Source: Bryobacteraceae bacterium
GTDB taxonomy: Bacteria > Acidobacteriota > Terriglobia > Bryobacterales > Bryobacteraceae
Assembly: GCA_025927575.1 (NCBI GenBank)
Contig: JAICLJ010000011.1
Span: forward strand, 1 to 48,634
Direction: 5' to 3'
Length of the DNA: 48,634 nucleotides
Below are positions 34,665 through 44,050 of this stretch, in pieces. A program made the position numbers and the translations under genes. Numbering within the stretch: the first letter of the stretch is position 1; the number at the start of each line of letters is the position of its first letter. The notes beneath the pieces are model-generated. The model was not told the origin of the DNA. It saw nothing but the letters and a program-made list of their open reading frames with translations, and ran no database searches.

Positions 34665-37600
34665 TCATTTCTTCACAATCCGCACCGTCACTACCTCAAA
34701 AGGTTTGAATGAAAGACGGATACTGTTATTCTCAACTGGCAAGTCGAGCTTGTCGTCCTCAACACCCGTATCGAGGTGAGCCGAGCCGATACTGAAATGG
34801 TTGAAATGCAACACAGTATCGGCCGGATTCCCCTGAATCTCCGCGAGCCTTAGAATTGTTCCGTTACCCTTTTCAGCTTCTTTCCAGGTCACCAGGGCCA
34901 CTCCTTTTCCAGTAGATTGAAGAAAGCCTTCGCCAATTGGCGGTAAGGGCCTAGGCGGATTCCCCGCCTTGTCTTGGCTCACGACATAGTTCAGTTCAGC
35001 GGGGCGCATTTCTTCGAGCGCTAGTTGGGTTAGGGCGCCGCCATCCAGCTTGGCGCTGCTGGTCATCGCGTATCGAAATTCGAAATCTCCACCCTGGCCG
35101 GCGCGGTAATTGGTGTGCCAGTAGTTATTCATCGCGTAAGAAAACATCGTGCTGGTTTTTGGCTGAAACGTACCGGGCCATTGGCCCCGGTTTATGTCGC
35201 CAAAGCTCGCGAGAGAAGCGTCAACCGGAACCACTCCCACCGCCACGTCAGAGTCGTGCGCCGCCATCCATCGTTGCACGTTGAACCATTCCAGGCTCCC
35301 GCCTTTCATGATGTCGCGAGCGGGATCGATCCAGCCTTGCTGATTCGAGTAGGTAAACCCGGGGGTCGAGAGCGCGACCGGGAATGCGAAATAAACGCCC
35401 TCTTTAGCAGTCGTATAGTCCTTATGTATTCGATACCGGAACTCGATCTTTTTTCGATTGTTGAAAAGCAAGATTTCTGTTTCGATTTTTGGCGTGTTGG
35501 TATCCGAGCTGGTCATGCGAATGGACGTGCCCCAGGGCAACTGCTCTACACCCAAGAACTTGCCACTCGATGAGGGGTGAATCGTCAATTTCCCTGGCGG
35601 TAGAGATGGAAACGGGTTAATCATCTGCGTGTCGCCATCACCGCCTGTGACATACAAATATTGGCCGAATTTATAAGGACTCTTTTCGTCCACCAACTCC
35701 CTTTGCAACTGCTTGTCATATACGCTCGCCAACGCACCCGTGGATTCGTCTATCTTGACGCGATAGAAAGAATTTTCAACAGTATGCTCATTTGACGCTT
35801 GAGCCTCCGGCCGGCCCGACTTTCCGTACACGATACTGAAGCACTTGTAGCCGACTGCCGGCAGATCCTTCGCAAGGAACCGCACGTGAAGGAATCCCTC
35901 CTTTTCGTAGAGCACCTGAAGCGGAACACTTTGGTTTGTCGAAAGATCCACTAGCGCTGGGTGCTCGAACAGATCTGTTTCAACAACGGCATCGCGCTTC
36001 CAGTTCAAAGAATTGAAGACGACAAGTGTGTTTGCTGGAACGTGAATCTGGTCCGCCAATTGACTCAACGACCGGTCCATGACATCGTCTATCTCCAAAG
36101 CCGCACGATCCGCACGATCGTCCTTCACTCTCAGTTGCCGGACAGTTTCTTCATGGCTTGGCTGTGAGACCGAGTTATACGACGCCCACGTATGTTCCGA
36201 AAAGAGGACGATGTTCCGCCAAATATCGTCGAACAAACCAGACGGCGGGTTCAGATCCGGAGAAAGGGAATGCGTAAGAGTGGAGAGCACCTCCGCGGAG
36301 AGCGCGCGGTTCTGGTTCCGGCGATCTTCGGCCGCAAAATAAGCATCGCTTCCGATTCCGTCCTCCCAATAACCGCCCCCGTCACCTTTGTATACCGGCA
36401 GGTCTTTACCATAATGCTCTTCAACGTAGTGAAAGAAATCGGGAAAGGTTGCATAGCGCAGCTTGGGATATGCGTAGTTGTTGTTCCACTCATCGGCAAA
36501 CGTCGCAGTTGCCGGAAACAGGTCCGTGTTCTCGACCTGCGTCCCATAGATTAGCGCAGCATCCGGCTTGTAATCCGGTTTCGAGTACGCCTGCAAAAAA
36601 ATGGGTAGCGATTCGCGAATAGCGTCTTGCACCGGCGGAAGGCCAAACAATGTCTGCACTTGCATGTAGTGGCGGGAATACCAGAACAAAACCTTCTTGC
36701 CGTCCGGGCCTTCCCACCAGAACGGCGACTTTTCGTTCCAGTGATCGAAATTGAAGATCGGCGCGCGATCGTTGTTCGCCGCCGCCACCCAATACTTCAC
36801 GCCGCTGCTGGCCAGTATCGAAGGGTAGCTCCCCGAGTAGGTTGGAACGTCAGTGATGTTTGCGTATTCAAACGGAAGGCCATAGCGTTGCGACAGTTCC
36901 TTGGATTTATAGAGCGATCGATAAAGCGTCTCGAGCGAGGCGTAGCCGGTAAGCAGGTTGCAATACTGCACCGGCATCGCCATCTTGCCGTCGCGAATCA
37001 ACTTCAGGATCTCCTCTTGCTTCGCCTTTGAGCGCGTGTCGAGCAGTTGCTGCAGATTCCAGGACCCGTCCATCGAAAAGCGGAAGTCCGGATGTTCCTT
37101 GATCAGTTCGGCAGCCTGATTTAATACTCTGGGCTGCACTTCCGCCACCTTACCCTGGTAATCCGTATAGCCGACATCAAGGTGTGTGTGTGGAACAACA
37201 AAGATGGTCCATTTTCGTTGAGGCGTAAGTGTTACGTCGAAACTCCGTCTTTCCCCGGCGCGCACCGACAGCTTGGCGTTGACCTTTCCAGTCCACTCCG
37301 GCACTTCGAACGAAACACGTTGCTCGCCATAATCACCGGCCGTGCTCAGGTTCGCCGTGTAACGTTTGCCATTGATAGCCAACTCCGCCGTTCCGGCCTT
37401 GAGCGGCTGATTAAAGCGCAGAAACGCATCGACCACTTCAGTAAGACCGGTTTGGGCCTGGCGGTAAAAAATCGTCGCCTCTGCCTCGGCGGTCACACTC
37501 TTCGAATCGAACTTTCTGGACGTATCTTGCTCCAGGCTTAACGCGTCATAGCTGATGCCGGACACTCTCTGGTCGCCGGACGATTCCGGTAGATCGACAC

Positions 37601-38066
37601 AAGCGACCACGATCGTGTTCTCCCCGCGTTTCAGAAATGACGTTGGAAGATCAATCTTCAAAGTGCTCTGCGATTCGTGCGGATCGAACGCAAACGAGAA
37701 ATCGCCGCGTGCATAGCTGAGCTGCGGGTGAAGAAAAAAAACGCCATCGTGCCCATTCACGGAAATCTTTAAAGCCGGCACGCGAGGGCGGTCGATCAAT
37801 GTGGCGATCTTCAGCGAATACACGCCCTCTATTGAATCTAGCGGGAACACGATCGTCGACGGGTGATCGAGCCCTTGGCTCCGCGGCCAATCCTTTTCCG
37901 GATCGCTCTTACCAACCTCAAACCTGGCGGGTTTGATTATGCGCGGGGCAAATCCTTCCGGCGATTGATCGAACTTGCCAATCTGCCAGACACTCCGAGT
38001 CTGTGCCTGCGCACAAATCAATGGCACGAACGCCATCAATAGTAACAGATTGTTGAGCCTAGTCAT
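34665..38066 (-). CDS. GH38-type alpha-mannosidase with N-terminal PL4-like beta-sandwich, paralog 1
   Basis: The start is ATG 38066 with AAGGAG eleven bases upstream, giving 1,133 residues. A signal peptide (NNLLLLMAFVPLICAQAQ) is followed by a domain resembling the third domain of polysaccharide lyase family 4 (WQIGKFDQSPEGF at 27-39; ISYDALSLE at 171-179). The GH38 catalytic region begins with PHTHLDVGYTD (292-302), in which His293, His295 and Asp297 are typical of the metal site. Large beta domains characteristic of GH38 follow (ASVYDKQLQRELVDEKSPYKFG near the middle of the C-terminal half). GH38 enzymes remove alpha-linked mannose in a zinc-dependent retaining reaction, but this subgroup is poorly characterised and the substrate may differ. 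It is divergent from the MFS porter. Confidence 0.85.
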   Translation of the reverse strand: MTRLNNLLLLMAFVPLICAQAQTRSVWQIGKFDQSPEGFAPRIIKPARFEVGKSDPEKDWPRSQGLDHPSTIVFPLDSIEGVYSLKIATLIDRPRVPALKISVNGHDGVFFLHPQLSYARGDFSFAFDPHESQSTLKIDLPTSFLKRGENTIVVACVDLPESSGDQRVSGISYDALSLEQDTSRKFDSKSVTAEAEATIFYRQAQTGLTEVVDAFLRFNQPLKAGTAELAINGKRYTANLSTAGDYGEQRVSFEVPEWTGKVNAKLSVRAGERRSFDVTLTPQRKWTIFVVPHTHLDVGYTDYQGKVAEVQPRVLNQAAELIKEHPDFRFSMDGSWNLQQLLDTRSKAKQEEILKLIRDGKMAMPVQYCNLLTGYASLETLYRSLYKSKELSQRYGLPFEYANITDVPTYSGSYPSILASSGVKYWVAAANNDRAPIFNFDHWNEKSPFWWEGPDGKKVLFWYSRHYMQVQTLFGLPPVQDAIRESLPIFLQAYSKPDYKPDAALIYGTQVENTDLFPATATFADEWNNNYAYPKLRYATFPDFFHYVEEHYGKDLPVYKGDGGGYWEDGIGSDAYFAAEDRRNQNRALSAEVLSTLTHSLSPDLNPPSGLFDDIWRNIVLFSEHTWASYNSVSQPSHEETVRQLRVKDDRADRAALEIDDVMDRSLSQLADQIHVPANTLVVFNSLNWKRDAVVETDLFEHPALVDLSTNQSVPLQVLYEKEGFLHVRFLAKDLPAVGYKCFSIVYGKSGRPEAQASNEHTVENSFYRVKIDESTGALASVYDKQLQRELVDEKSPYKFGQYLYVTGGDGDTQMINPFPSLPPGKLTIHPSSSGKFLGVEQLPWGTSIRMTSSDTNTPKIETEILLFNNRKKIEFRYRIHKDYTTAKEGVYFAFPVALSTPGFTYSNQQGWIDPARDIMKGGSLEWFNVQRWMAAHDSDVAVGVVPVDASLASFGDINRGQWPGTFQPKTSTMFSYAMNNYWHTNYRAGQGGDFEFRYAMTSSAKLDGGALTQLALEEMRPAELNYVVSQDKAGNPPRPLPPIGEGFLQSTGKGVALVTWKEAEKGNGTILRLAEIQGNPADTVLHFNHFSIGSAHLDTGVEDDKLDLPVENNSIRLSFKPFEVVTVRIVKK

Positions 38067-38121
38067 CGGCCAGAAGTCTCCTTGGTGATCCGCCTGCCGG
38101 ACAGCGAGGAATTGCCGGCGC

Positions 38122-38149
38122 TTGCCTCTGTCTCCACACCCGCTACAAT
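38122..38149 (+). promoter_or_regulatory. Sigma-70-type promoter of the module C sugar porter
   Basis: TTGCCT (38122-38127) and TACAAT (38144-38149) are separated by 16 bases in the divergent gap between the first GH38 gene and the MFS gene. Transcription would start about 38156. Confidence 0.45.
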
Positions 38150-38185
38150 GGCGGCACACCTTAGTTTACGGTCAAGATAAAGTCT

Positions 38186-39607
38186 ATGAGTGAAGGTTAC
38201 CTCCTGTCAACAGTTAATCCCGAAGGACCAATGAACGGCATATCCCGCAGCGTCCTGCTGATCTCGACTCTGGTGTCCTGCCTGGGCGGTTTCTTGTTTG
38301 GCTACGACAACATCGTTATCAGCGGTGCGATCGCGTATCTGGCGGCGCACTACCGGCTTGGTTCGGCGGGCATCGGCTGGGCGGCAGGTTGCGCTCTTGT
38401 TGGCTGCCTATTCGGAGCAGCTACGGCTGGCCGGGTTGCCGACACATTCGGATTGCGAAAGGCTCTTTATTGTTGTGCCGGGTGTTTCGCCATGTCCTCT
38501 CTGGGCGTATGGCTAGCAGGAAGCTTCGCGCAATACGTGACGTGGCGCATTGTGGGCGGCGTCGGCATAGGCGCGGCCTCCGTCATCGCGCCTATGTATA
38601 TTGCCGAGATCGCGCCTGCTTATATTCGCGGCCGCCTAGTGGTTTTCTATCAGTTAGGCATTGTGATCGGCATTCTTGCCGCTGTTTCTGTGAACATGCT
38701 GATTGAAAGAGCTGGGGATGCGGCCTGGAACGCGCAATACGGCTGGCGATTGATGTTTCTTGTAGCCGCAATTCCCGCCCTTTTCTTTGGGGTGATGATT
38801 GCACTCTCAAAGGAAAGCCCACGCTGGCTAATGAAAGCCGGCCGGGAAAACGAAGCGGAGCGTGTGCTGGCGGCCGTTAGTGGAGAAGAAGCAGCTAAGG
38901 ATCAAGTAGCTTCTATACGGGCCTCACTCGTGGAGGAACAAGGCGGAATTGGAGAGTTGTTTACCGGGCGTTTTCGCACGGCGCTGCTCATTGGTTTCCT
39001 GCTGGCGGCGCTGTCACAAACAAGCGGCATCACGGCAATCCTCTCGTTTCTCCCGGAAGTTTTCAAAACCGCGGGGCAGAACGTGGCGGATTCGTTTTTT
39101 CAGTCCGTTCTGGTCGGCGCCGTAAATGTTCTTTTCACTGTGCTCGCCATCTGGCTAGTCGACAAGTCCGGCCGCAGGACGCTCATTCTTTTCGGCACGG
39201 CAACGCAGACAATCGCACTATCGACAATTGGCGTGCTCTATCTCACCAGCGATTTACACCTTGGCGTGCTGGCCGGAGTCATGGTGTTTGTGGCGGGGCA
39301 TGCCGTAGGTAATGGAGCTGTCTGCTGGGTCATCATCTCTGAAATATTCCCCACGAAAGTTCGTGGCGCCGCAATGTCCATAGCGACCATGGCATTGTGG
39401 ATTTTCGCCTATCTGGCAAACCAGTTTTTCCCGCTAATGCAGAAGCATTGGGGCAGTTACGGGACTTTCTTTTTTTTCGCCGCACTGGCGGCAGTCAATT
39501 TCGCCTTCGTGTTATTGTTCGTTCCCGAAACGAAAGGCTATTCGCTCGAAGAGATTAGCCATATCTGGTCAAAGGAATTGGGAACCAAACGCCGTCTGCC
39601 AGCATAG
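38186..39607 (+). CDS. MFS sugar:proton symporter, module C
   Basis: 473 residues with twelve membrane helices. Sugar-porter signatures are GGFLFGYDNIVISGAI in helix 1, YIRGRLVVFYQLGIVIGI in helix 5, KESPRWLM after helix 6, DKSGRRTLI in loop 8-9 and PETKGYSLEEI at the end. The loop 2-3 motif is degenerate (ADTFGLRKAL), and helix 7 reads SQTSGITAILSF instead of QQxTGxNxxxYY, so key sugar-contact residues differ from XylE. It may carry a different sugar or a sugar acid. ATG 38186 is used; ATG 38231 has AAGGA three bases before it and would also keep all helices. It lies between the two GH38 paralogs and converges with the second. Confidence 0.88.
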   Translation: MSEGYLLSTVNPEGPMNGISRSVLLISTLVSCLGGFLFGYDNIVISGAIAYLAAHYRLGSAGIGWAAGCALVGCLFGAATAGRVADTFGLRKALYCCAGCFAMSSLGVWLAGSFAQYVTWRIVGGVGIGAASVIAPMYIAEIAPAYIRGRLVVFYQLGIVIGILAAVSVNMLIERAGDAAWNAQYGWRLMFLVAAIPALFFGVMIALSKESPRWLMKAGRENEAERVLAAVSGEEAAKDQVASIRASLVEEQGGIGELFTGRFRTALLIGFLLAALSQTSGITAILSFLPEVFKTAGQNVADSFFQSVLVGAVNVLFTVLAIWLVDKSGRRTLILFGTATQTIALSTIGVLYLTSDLHLGVLAGVMVFVAGHAVGNGAVCWVIISEIFPTKVRGAAMSIATMALWIFAYLANQFFPLMQKHWGSYGTFFFFAALAAVNFAFVLLFVPETKGYSLEEISHIWSKELGTKRRLPA

Positions 39608-39700
39608 AAGAAATTTATAAACCCAGGCTTCGAATCGTTTCTCACTCAAATCGTCACAACGACCCGGCACAGTACAGCAGATCTACTTTCGCGATAGTCT

Positions 39701-42700
39701 TTACAGCACAGGCGCTTCCAACACGTCTTTCCCGATAAGGCGCACAGTTACAATCTCGTGCGGATGAATGGTGAACTGGAAGCCGTGGGGCCCAAGCAGC
39801 GATAATGGCTTCGCGCCTTTCTCAACGGCATTCGTCTGCCAAGCATGTTCTAAGTTGAGGAGTTTCGTATGCACGGCGACAGGCCGGGTTTCACCGCCGA
39901 GATCGAGGAAGCGGAGGATCGTACCGTTGCCGTCCTCGGCGGGCTTCCAAGTTTCGAGCAGCAGGTCCGGATCCTGAACAGCGAGGAAGCTGTCCTGCGT
40001 TCCTTTGAGCGGGCGCGGCTGGTCCAACGCCTTGTCCTGCGTCGTCACCTCGTCCGCCTCCAGCGGCGTCGCCTCCTCCCAGCCCATTCGGCTTAATGCA
40101 GCGGCGTCCGTCGATGGCGCGCTGGTGACGACATACCGGAAACGAAAATGCCCTCCCTGGCCGGCGGCGTAGTTGGTGTCCCAGTAGTTGTTCATTACGT
40201 AGGAAAAAATTGTAGCCGGCCGCTTTCCGAATTGCTCCGGCCATGCGCCACGGAAGATGTCCCCCAGCGTGACGAGCGACGCATCGAGAGGCATTACCGT
40301 TCCCGATACCCCTTCCTGTTCAGCCGAGACCCAGTGCTGGGCAGAGAACCACTCATGGCCTGCGCCGGGATACATGTCTTTGGCGGGATTGACGACGCCA
40401 TTCTGAATCTCATAGTGGAACTCCGGCTGCTTCATAGCAAACGGAAAGGCGAAGTAGACGGCCTCCTTACTGGAGACCCGATTCTTGTTTACGTCTTCCA
40501 CAAATTCGATCTTCTTCTCATGATCGAAGAGCCGGATCCCAGTCGCTATGACGGGAGTGTTCATGTCCTGGCTTTTCATCCGCGCCACCCATCCGGCGGG
40601 CATGCGGGTAACCGACACCAGGCTGCCGTCGTGTGCAGAATGCATCTCAAGATGCGGCGCCGGATAGACGCGGCTGTATTGCAACACGGTGTTGGGAGCC
40701 TTATCGCCCCCCGTTACATAAAGATATTGCCCGAACCGATAAGGGCTCTGCTGGTCCACGAGCTCGCGTTGCAGCTCCTTGTCGTAGATGCTGCGCACCG
40801 CTCCGGAGGCCGGGTCAAGCGTAACGAGGTAGTACGGGCTCTCGATCGTGGTCGCGTATTCCGTTTTCGGAGGCGCGGGTGTTTTCTTCGCGGTCCGCAA
40901 CGCATATACCTTATAACCGGCCGCTGGAACATCTTGCGCCACGAAACGGATGTGACGCAAACCGCCGCCGCTGTCGAGAACTTCCATTGGCGCCGTTTGG
41001 CCTGTCGTCCGGTCTACGATCTCATCGTCATCTTTTAAGTCGATGGACACCGGCCCGCTACGTTTCCAATTCAAGGTATTGAACACCACCAGATTGCCGG
41101 GGCCGGTGGAGATCGAGTTCGCCAGGCTCGCCATGCCGTTACGTGCTATGGAGTCAGCCATCGCTTGGGCCTCAACAGCATATTGATCCTTGATCGCTAA
41201 CTGCTTCACAGCCTCCATACTGGTTGGATTGGAAACACTGTTGGAGGAGTCCCATGTGTGCTCGTCCATTAGCACCATATTCGTCCACATACGATCCAAG
41301 CCGGCCTTGTCGACGGTCAGCAGAGGATTGACCAGCGAGCTCAGTGTGGCTAGCTTTTCCGCTGACGGCGCACGATCTTCGTTCTGGCGTTCCATGGCGA
41401 GATAATAGGCGTCGGCGGCCATGCCGTCCTCCCAATAGGGGCCGCCGTCCCCGCGCATTGTGGGAATATCGTTGCCGAATTGTTTGGCGATGTTTTCAAT
41501 GGCATCGTAGAAGCCGGAGTATTGGATGCGCGGATAGGCGTAACTATGGTCCCACTGCTCCGCTAACCCGGCCTGTTCTGGAAACAGATCGCTATTTTCT
41601 ACCTGTGTGCCATATAAGATAGCCGCTTTCGCGTGGTAGCCCGGATGCTCGTACTGCTGCAGAAACAGCGGCAGTGTGCTGTGCCCCGCCTTCAGCGACG
41701 GCGGCAGGCCGAACAGCATCTGCATCTGCTGATAAATGCGCGAGTACCATAGCAGCACTTTTTTGCCGTCGGGGCCTACCCACCAAATGGGCGAATCTTC
41801 GTTAAGCCTCCCTTGTAATAGCACGGGCGCACGATAGTTGTTGCTGCCTCCGAGCAATGCATGGATTCCCGCCGATGAAAGCACCGAAGCGTAGGACCAC
41901 GAGTAGGAGGGAACGTCTGTGATGGTGGCGTAGTTGAAGGGCGTTCCGTGTTTGCGGCTGAAATTGGCGCTGGCATAAAGCGAACGAATCAGCGTTTCCG
42001 CCGCCGGGAAACCGGTGAGCAGATTTACATAATCTGCAGGAACAAATAGTTGTTGATTTCTTATGGCTGCAATCGCGCGCTGCTGCTGAGCGGCCGTGCG
42101 CGTCTTCATAAATTGGTCCAGGGGCCAGGAGCCGTCCAGGCTAAAGCGGAAATCCGGATGCCGCGCCGTCATTTCCAGGGCTTCATCAATTACATGGCTG
42201 TGGATAGCGGCGACCTTCGCCTGATAATCCGAATATCCAACGTCAAGATGGATATGGGGCGTCAGAAATAATGTCCACTTCTTTTTCGGGTTGATGGATT
42301 GTTCGCTGTACTCCCGATGGCCGTCCGTACTCCAGGCAATCCGCGCACGTGTTTCTCGAGGAAATTCCGGGACGGCGAACTCGATTTTCTCTTCACTAAA
42401 GTCCTGCCCTCCACCGAGCGGCTGATGATAGCTCTTTCCAGCAATTGTGAGGTCGACGGAGCTGCCCGGCTTGGCTGGCGCTCCATACCGGACATAGACA
42501 TCTACCAGTTCGTCGAGCTCCCCCTTCTGCTGATAAAAGACAGTGGGCAGAACCTGCACGGAAGATGCTTGAGCGCGGAAGGGCGCCGCGTCGCGATCCA
42601 GTTCTATCGCGTCATACGTCAGGCTTGCCCCGGGCACGACAGCGTCCACAATCGCTTGCATCGTGATAGTGTTCGGCCCCTTGCGTAGATAGCTGCCGGG

Positions 42701-43195
42701 AAATGCAAACGAGATATCCGCATGAGAGTATGCCGGATAAAACGAGTCCCACTGGTCGCCGTTGTTGTAGTCGAGATGAGGGTGCGGATAGAACGTTCCC
42801 TGCTTTCCATTGATGTTGACGCGTAAAGCAGGCACGCTAGCGCTCTCGATCAGCAGCGCCACATGCAGCCGATAGGCTGTGGCGGTAGGCTGCTCCAGCG
42901 AAAAGTGGACCGCGTGTGGCGCCGAAGCCTTGTTGCCCGCCTCCTGACCGCTTGCTTCGGAAATCGATGCGGCAGGTTGTGCCGCATACCAGTCTTTCGC
43001 CGGATCACTCTGCCCGATGGTGAAATCTACTGGCTGCTTCGGGTGGCCATCGGCGAAACCCACCGACGAGCGATCAAATGACCCGAGCTGAAATACCCTA
43101 TCGTCAGGTCCGCTCTGCGCCATGGCCGTAGGTAGGTAAAGGCCGGCCCCAAAGAAGAAAAGCCAGCCGCAAAGGGCCGCTGCTCTCAATCTCAT
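39701..43195 (-). CDS. GH38-type alpha-mannosidase with N-terminal PL4-like beta-sandwich, paralog 2
   Basis: 1,164 residues from ATG 43195. A signal peptide (AALCGWLFFFGAGLYLPTAMAQ) precedes the PL4-domain-III-like region (VFQLGSFDRSSVGF; LTYDAIELD) and the GH38 catalytic region, which starts with PHIHLDVGYSD, where the paralog has PHTHLDVGYTD. The rest aligns along its length with the paralog at 34665 (for example YGTQVENSDLFP/YGTQVENTDLFP, SIYDKELQRELVDQQSPYRFG and SYVMNNYWDTNY). It should be a periplasmic or surface exo-glycosidase working on the same or a related glycan. The longer insert in the N-terminal domain, and the T-to-I change in the metal motif, may alter specificity. It converges with the MFS gene 93 bases away. 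Confidence 0.85.
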   Translation of the reverse strand: MRLRAAALCGWLFFFGAGLYLPTAMAQSGPDDRVFQLGSFDRSSVGFADGHPKQPVDFTIGQSDPAKDWYAAQPAASISEASGQEAGNKASAPHAVHFSLEQPTATAYRLHVALLIESASVPALRVNINGKQGTFYPHPHLDYNNGDQWDSFYPAYSHADISFAFPGSYLRKGPNTITMQAIVDAVVPGASLTYDAIELDRDAAPFRAQASSVQVLPTVFYQQKGELDELVDVYVRYGAPAKPGSSVDLTIAGKSYHQPLGGGQDFSEEKIEFAVPEFPRETRARIAWSTDGHREYSEQSINPKKKWTLFLTPHIHLDVGYSDYQAKVAAIHSHVIDEALEMTARHPDFRFSLDGSWPLDQFMKTRTAAQQQRAIAAIRNQQLFVPADYVNLLTGFPAAETLIRSLYASANFSRKHGTPFNYATITDVPSYSWSYASVLSSAGIHALLGGSNNYRAPVLLQGRLNEDSPIWWVGPDGKKVLLWYSRIYQQMQMLFGLPPSLKAGHSTLPLFLQQYEHPGYHAKAAILYGTQVENSDLFPEQAGLAEQWDHSYAYPRIQYSGFYDAIENIAKQFGNDIPTMRGDGGPYWEDGMAADAYYLAMERQNEDRAPSAEKLATLSSLVNPLLTVDKAGLDRMWTNMVLMDEHTWDSSNSVSNPTSMEAVKQLAIKDQYAVEAQAMADSIARNGMASLANSISTGPGNLVVFNTLNWKRSGPVSIDLKDDDEIVDRTTGQTAPMEVLDSGGGLRHIRFVAQDVPAAGYKVYALRTAKKTPAPPKTEYATTIESPYYLVTLDPASGAVRSIYDKELQRELVDQQSPYRFGQYLYVTGGDKAPNTVLQYSRVYPAPHLEMHSAHDGSLVSVTRMPAGWVARMKSQDMNTPVIATGIRLFDHEKKIEFVEDVNKNRVSSKEAVYFAFPFAMKQPEFHYEIQNGVVNPAKDMYPGAGHEWFSAQHWVSAEQEGVSGTVMPLDASLVTLGDIFRGAWPEQFGKRPATIFSYVMNNYWDTNYAAGQGGHFRFRYVVTSAPSTDAAALSRMGWEEATPLEADEVTTQDKALDQPRPLKGTQDSFLAVQDPDLLLETWKPAEDGNGTILRFLDLGGETRPVAVHTKLLNLEHAWQTNAVEKGAKPLSLLGPHGFQFTIHPHEIVTVRLIGKDVLEAPVL

Positions 43196-43296
43196 CGATA
43201 TGTTCCAATTTCTGCCGTAACCAGGCAGACTTGATCATAGGACAGCTTGATCGGAGTCGTGGAGACGCCGGCGATTCAGGATACGTAACCACTTAG

Positions 43297-43494
43297 CTGG
43301 AGACAACACTCGACGACCTGCTCGAACGTGGCGAACTCGTTAACTACCATCTTGCGCACTCTGCCCGGGCGGAACTGTGCCGGAGGCTGGGACGGATTCC
43401 GGAGGCTCGTACTTCGTATGAGAAGGCGCAATCACTGGTCCGGCAAGAGCCGGAGCGCCGATTTGCAGCTGGTCGTCTGCGGGAATTGAAATAA
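43297..43494 (+). pseudogene. C-terminal remnant of a DUF6596-type sigma factor
   Basis: From CTG 43297, just after a stop codon, the frame encodes 65 residues that match the tail of large ECF-like sigma factors with a SnoaL/DUF6596 region: NYHLAHSARAELCRRLGR, then EARTSYEKA and EPERRFAAGRLREL, followed by TAA 43492-43494. In intact examples the pattern is 'NYHLLHAARADLLRRLGR..EAR.AYERAL..t.n.pERRFL.rRL.EL'. No sigma-2 or sigma-4 region lies upstream; the minus-strand GH38 start is only 100 bases away. Genes of this type are usually next to YCII proteins, as here, so this is the stump of a former sigma factor/YCII operon. Confidence 0.65.
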
Positions 43495-43596
43495 AAATCT
43501 GCACTGCTGTCGATTTTGCCTACGGCCGACGACTATAGGGTGAACGATCCAGCACGCGAGTTCGTGACGCCGGCTGCAACAAAGAGGAGACGTGCC

Positions 43597-43992
43597 ATGA
43601 AATACATCTGTTTGGGATACATTGAACCCGGAAAATTCCAGGGCATGACAGAGGAAGCGCAACACGCGATACTCGATGCGTGCTTTGAGTACGACGATCA
43701 TCTTCGTGCCAACGGGCACTTTGCCGCAGGAGAAGCTCTTCAGCCTCCGGAAAACGCGTTGACCCTGTACTGGAAGAAAGGCAAAGTCGCGACTACGGAC
43801 GGTCCCTATGCGGAAACCAAAGAACAGCTCGGAGGCATCCTAGTGCTCGAGGCGCGAGACCTGAATCATGCCATTCAGCTCATTTCGCGGCATCCGGGTT
43901 TAAAGTTTGGGCCGTGGGAAATACGATCAGCTGCAGATTTGAACGAAATGATGAAGGAAAGCGAACAGCGGCGGAAAAATACCGCACGATGA
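43597..43992 (+). CDS. YCII/DGPF-domain protein
   Basis: The start is ATG 43597 with AGGAGA six bases upstream, giving 131 residues; the frame is open further upstream without support. The sequence contains the hallmark TTDGPYAETKEQLGG (the DGPF motif with Tyr in place of Phe), and the conserved Asp and the C-terminal HPGLKFGPWEIR of the family. YCII proteins are small ferredoxin-like-fold proteins; their function is little understood, though many are encoded next to DUF6596-type sigma factors. The decayed tail of such a sigma factor lies directly upstream, so this copy has lost its usual partner. The reductase gene follows after 58 bases. Confidence 0.85.
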   Translation: MKYICLGYIEPGKFQGMTEEAQHAILDACFEYDDHLRANGHFAAGEALQPPENALTLYWKKGKVATTDGPYAETKEQLGGILVLEARDLNHAIQLISRHPGLKFGPWEIRSAADLNEMMKESEQRRKNTAR

Positions 43993-44050
43993 GCGCAGCT
44001 CCGGTCTGGAGCAAAATGTCAGCACAAGAATCGGGGAGGAAAGAGCACAG

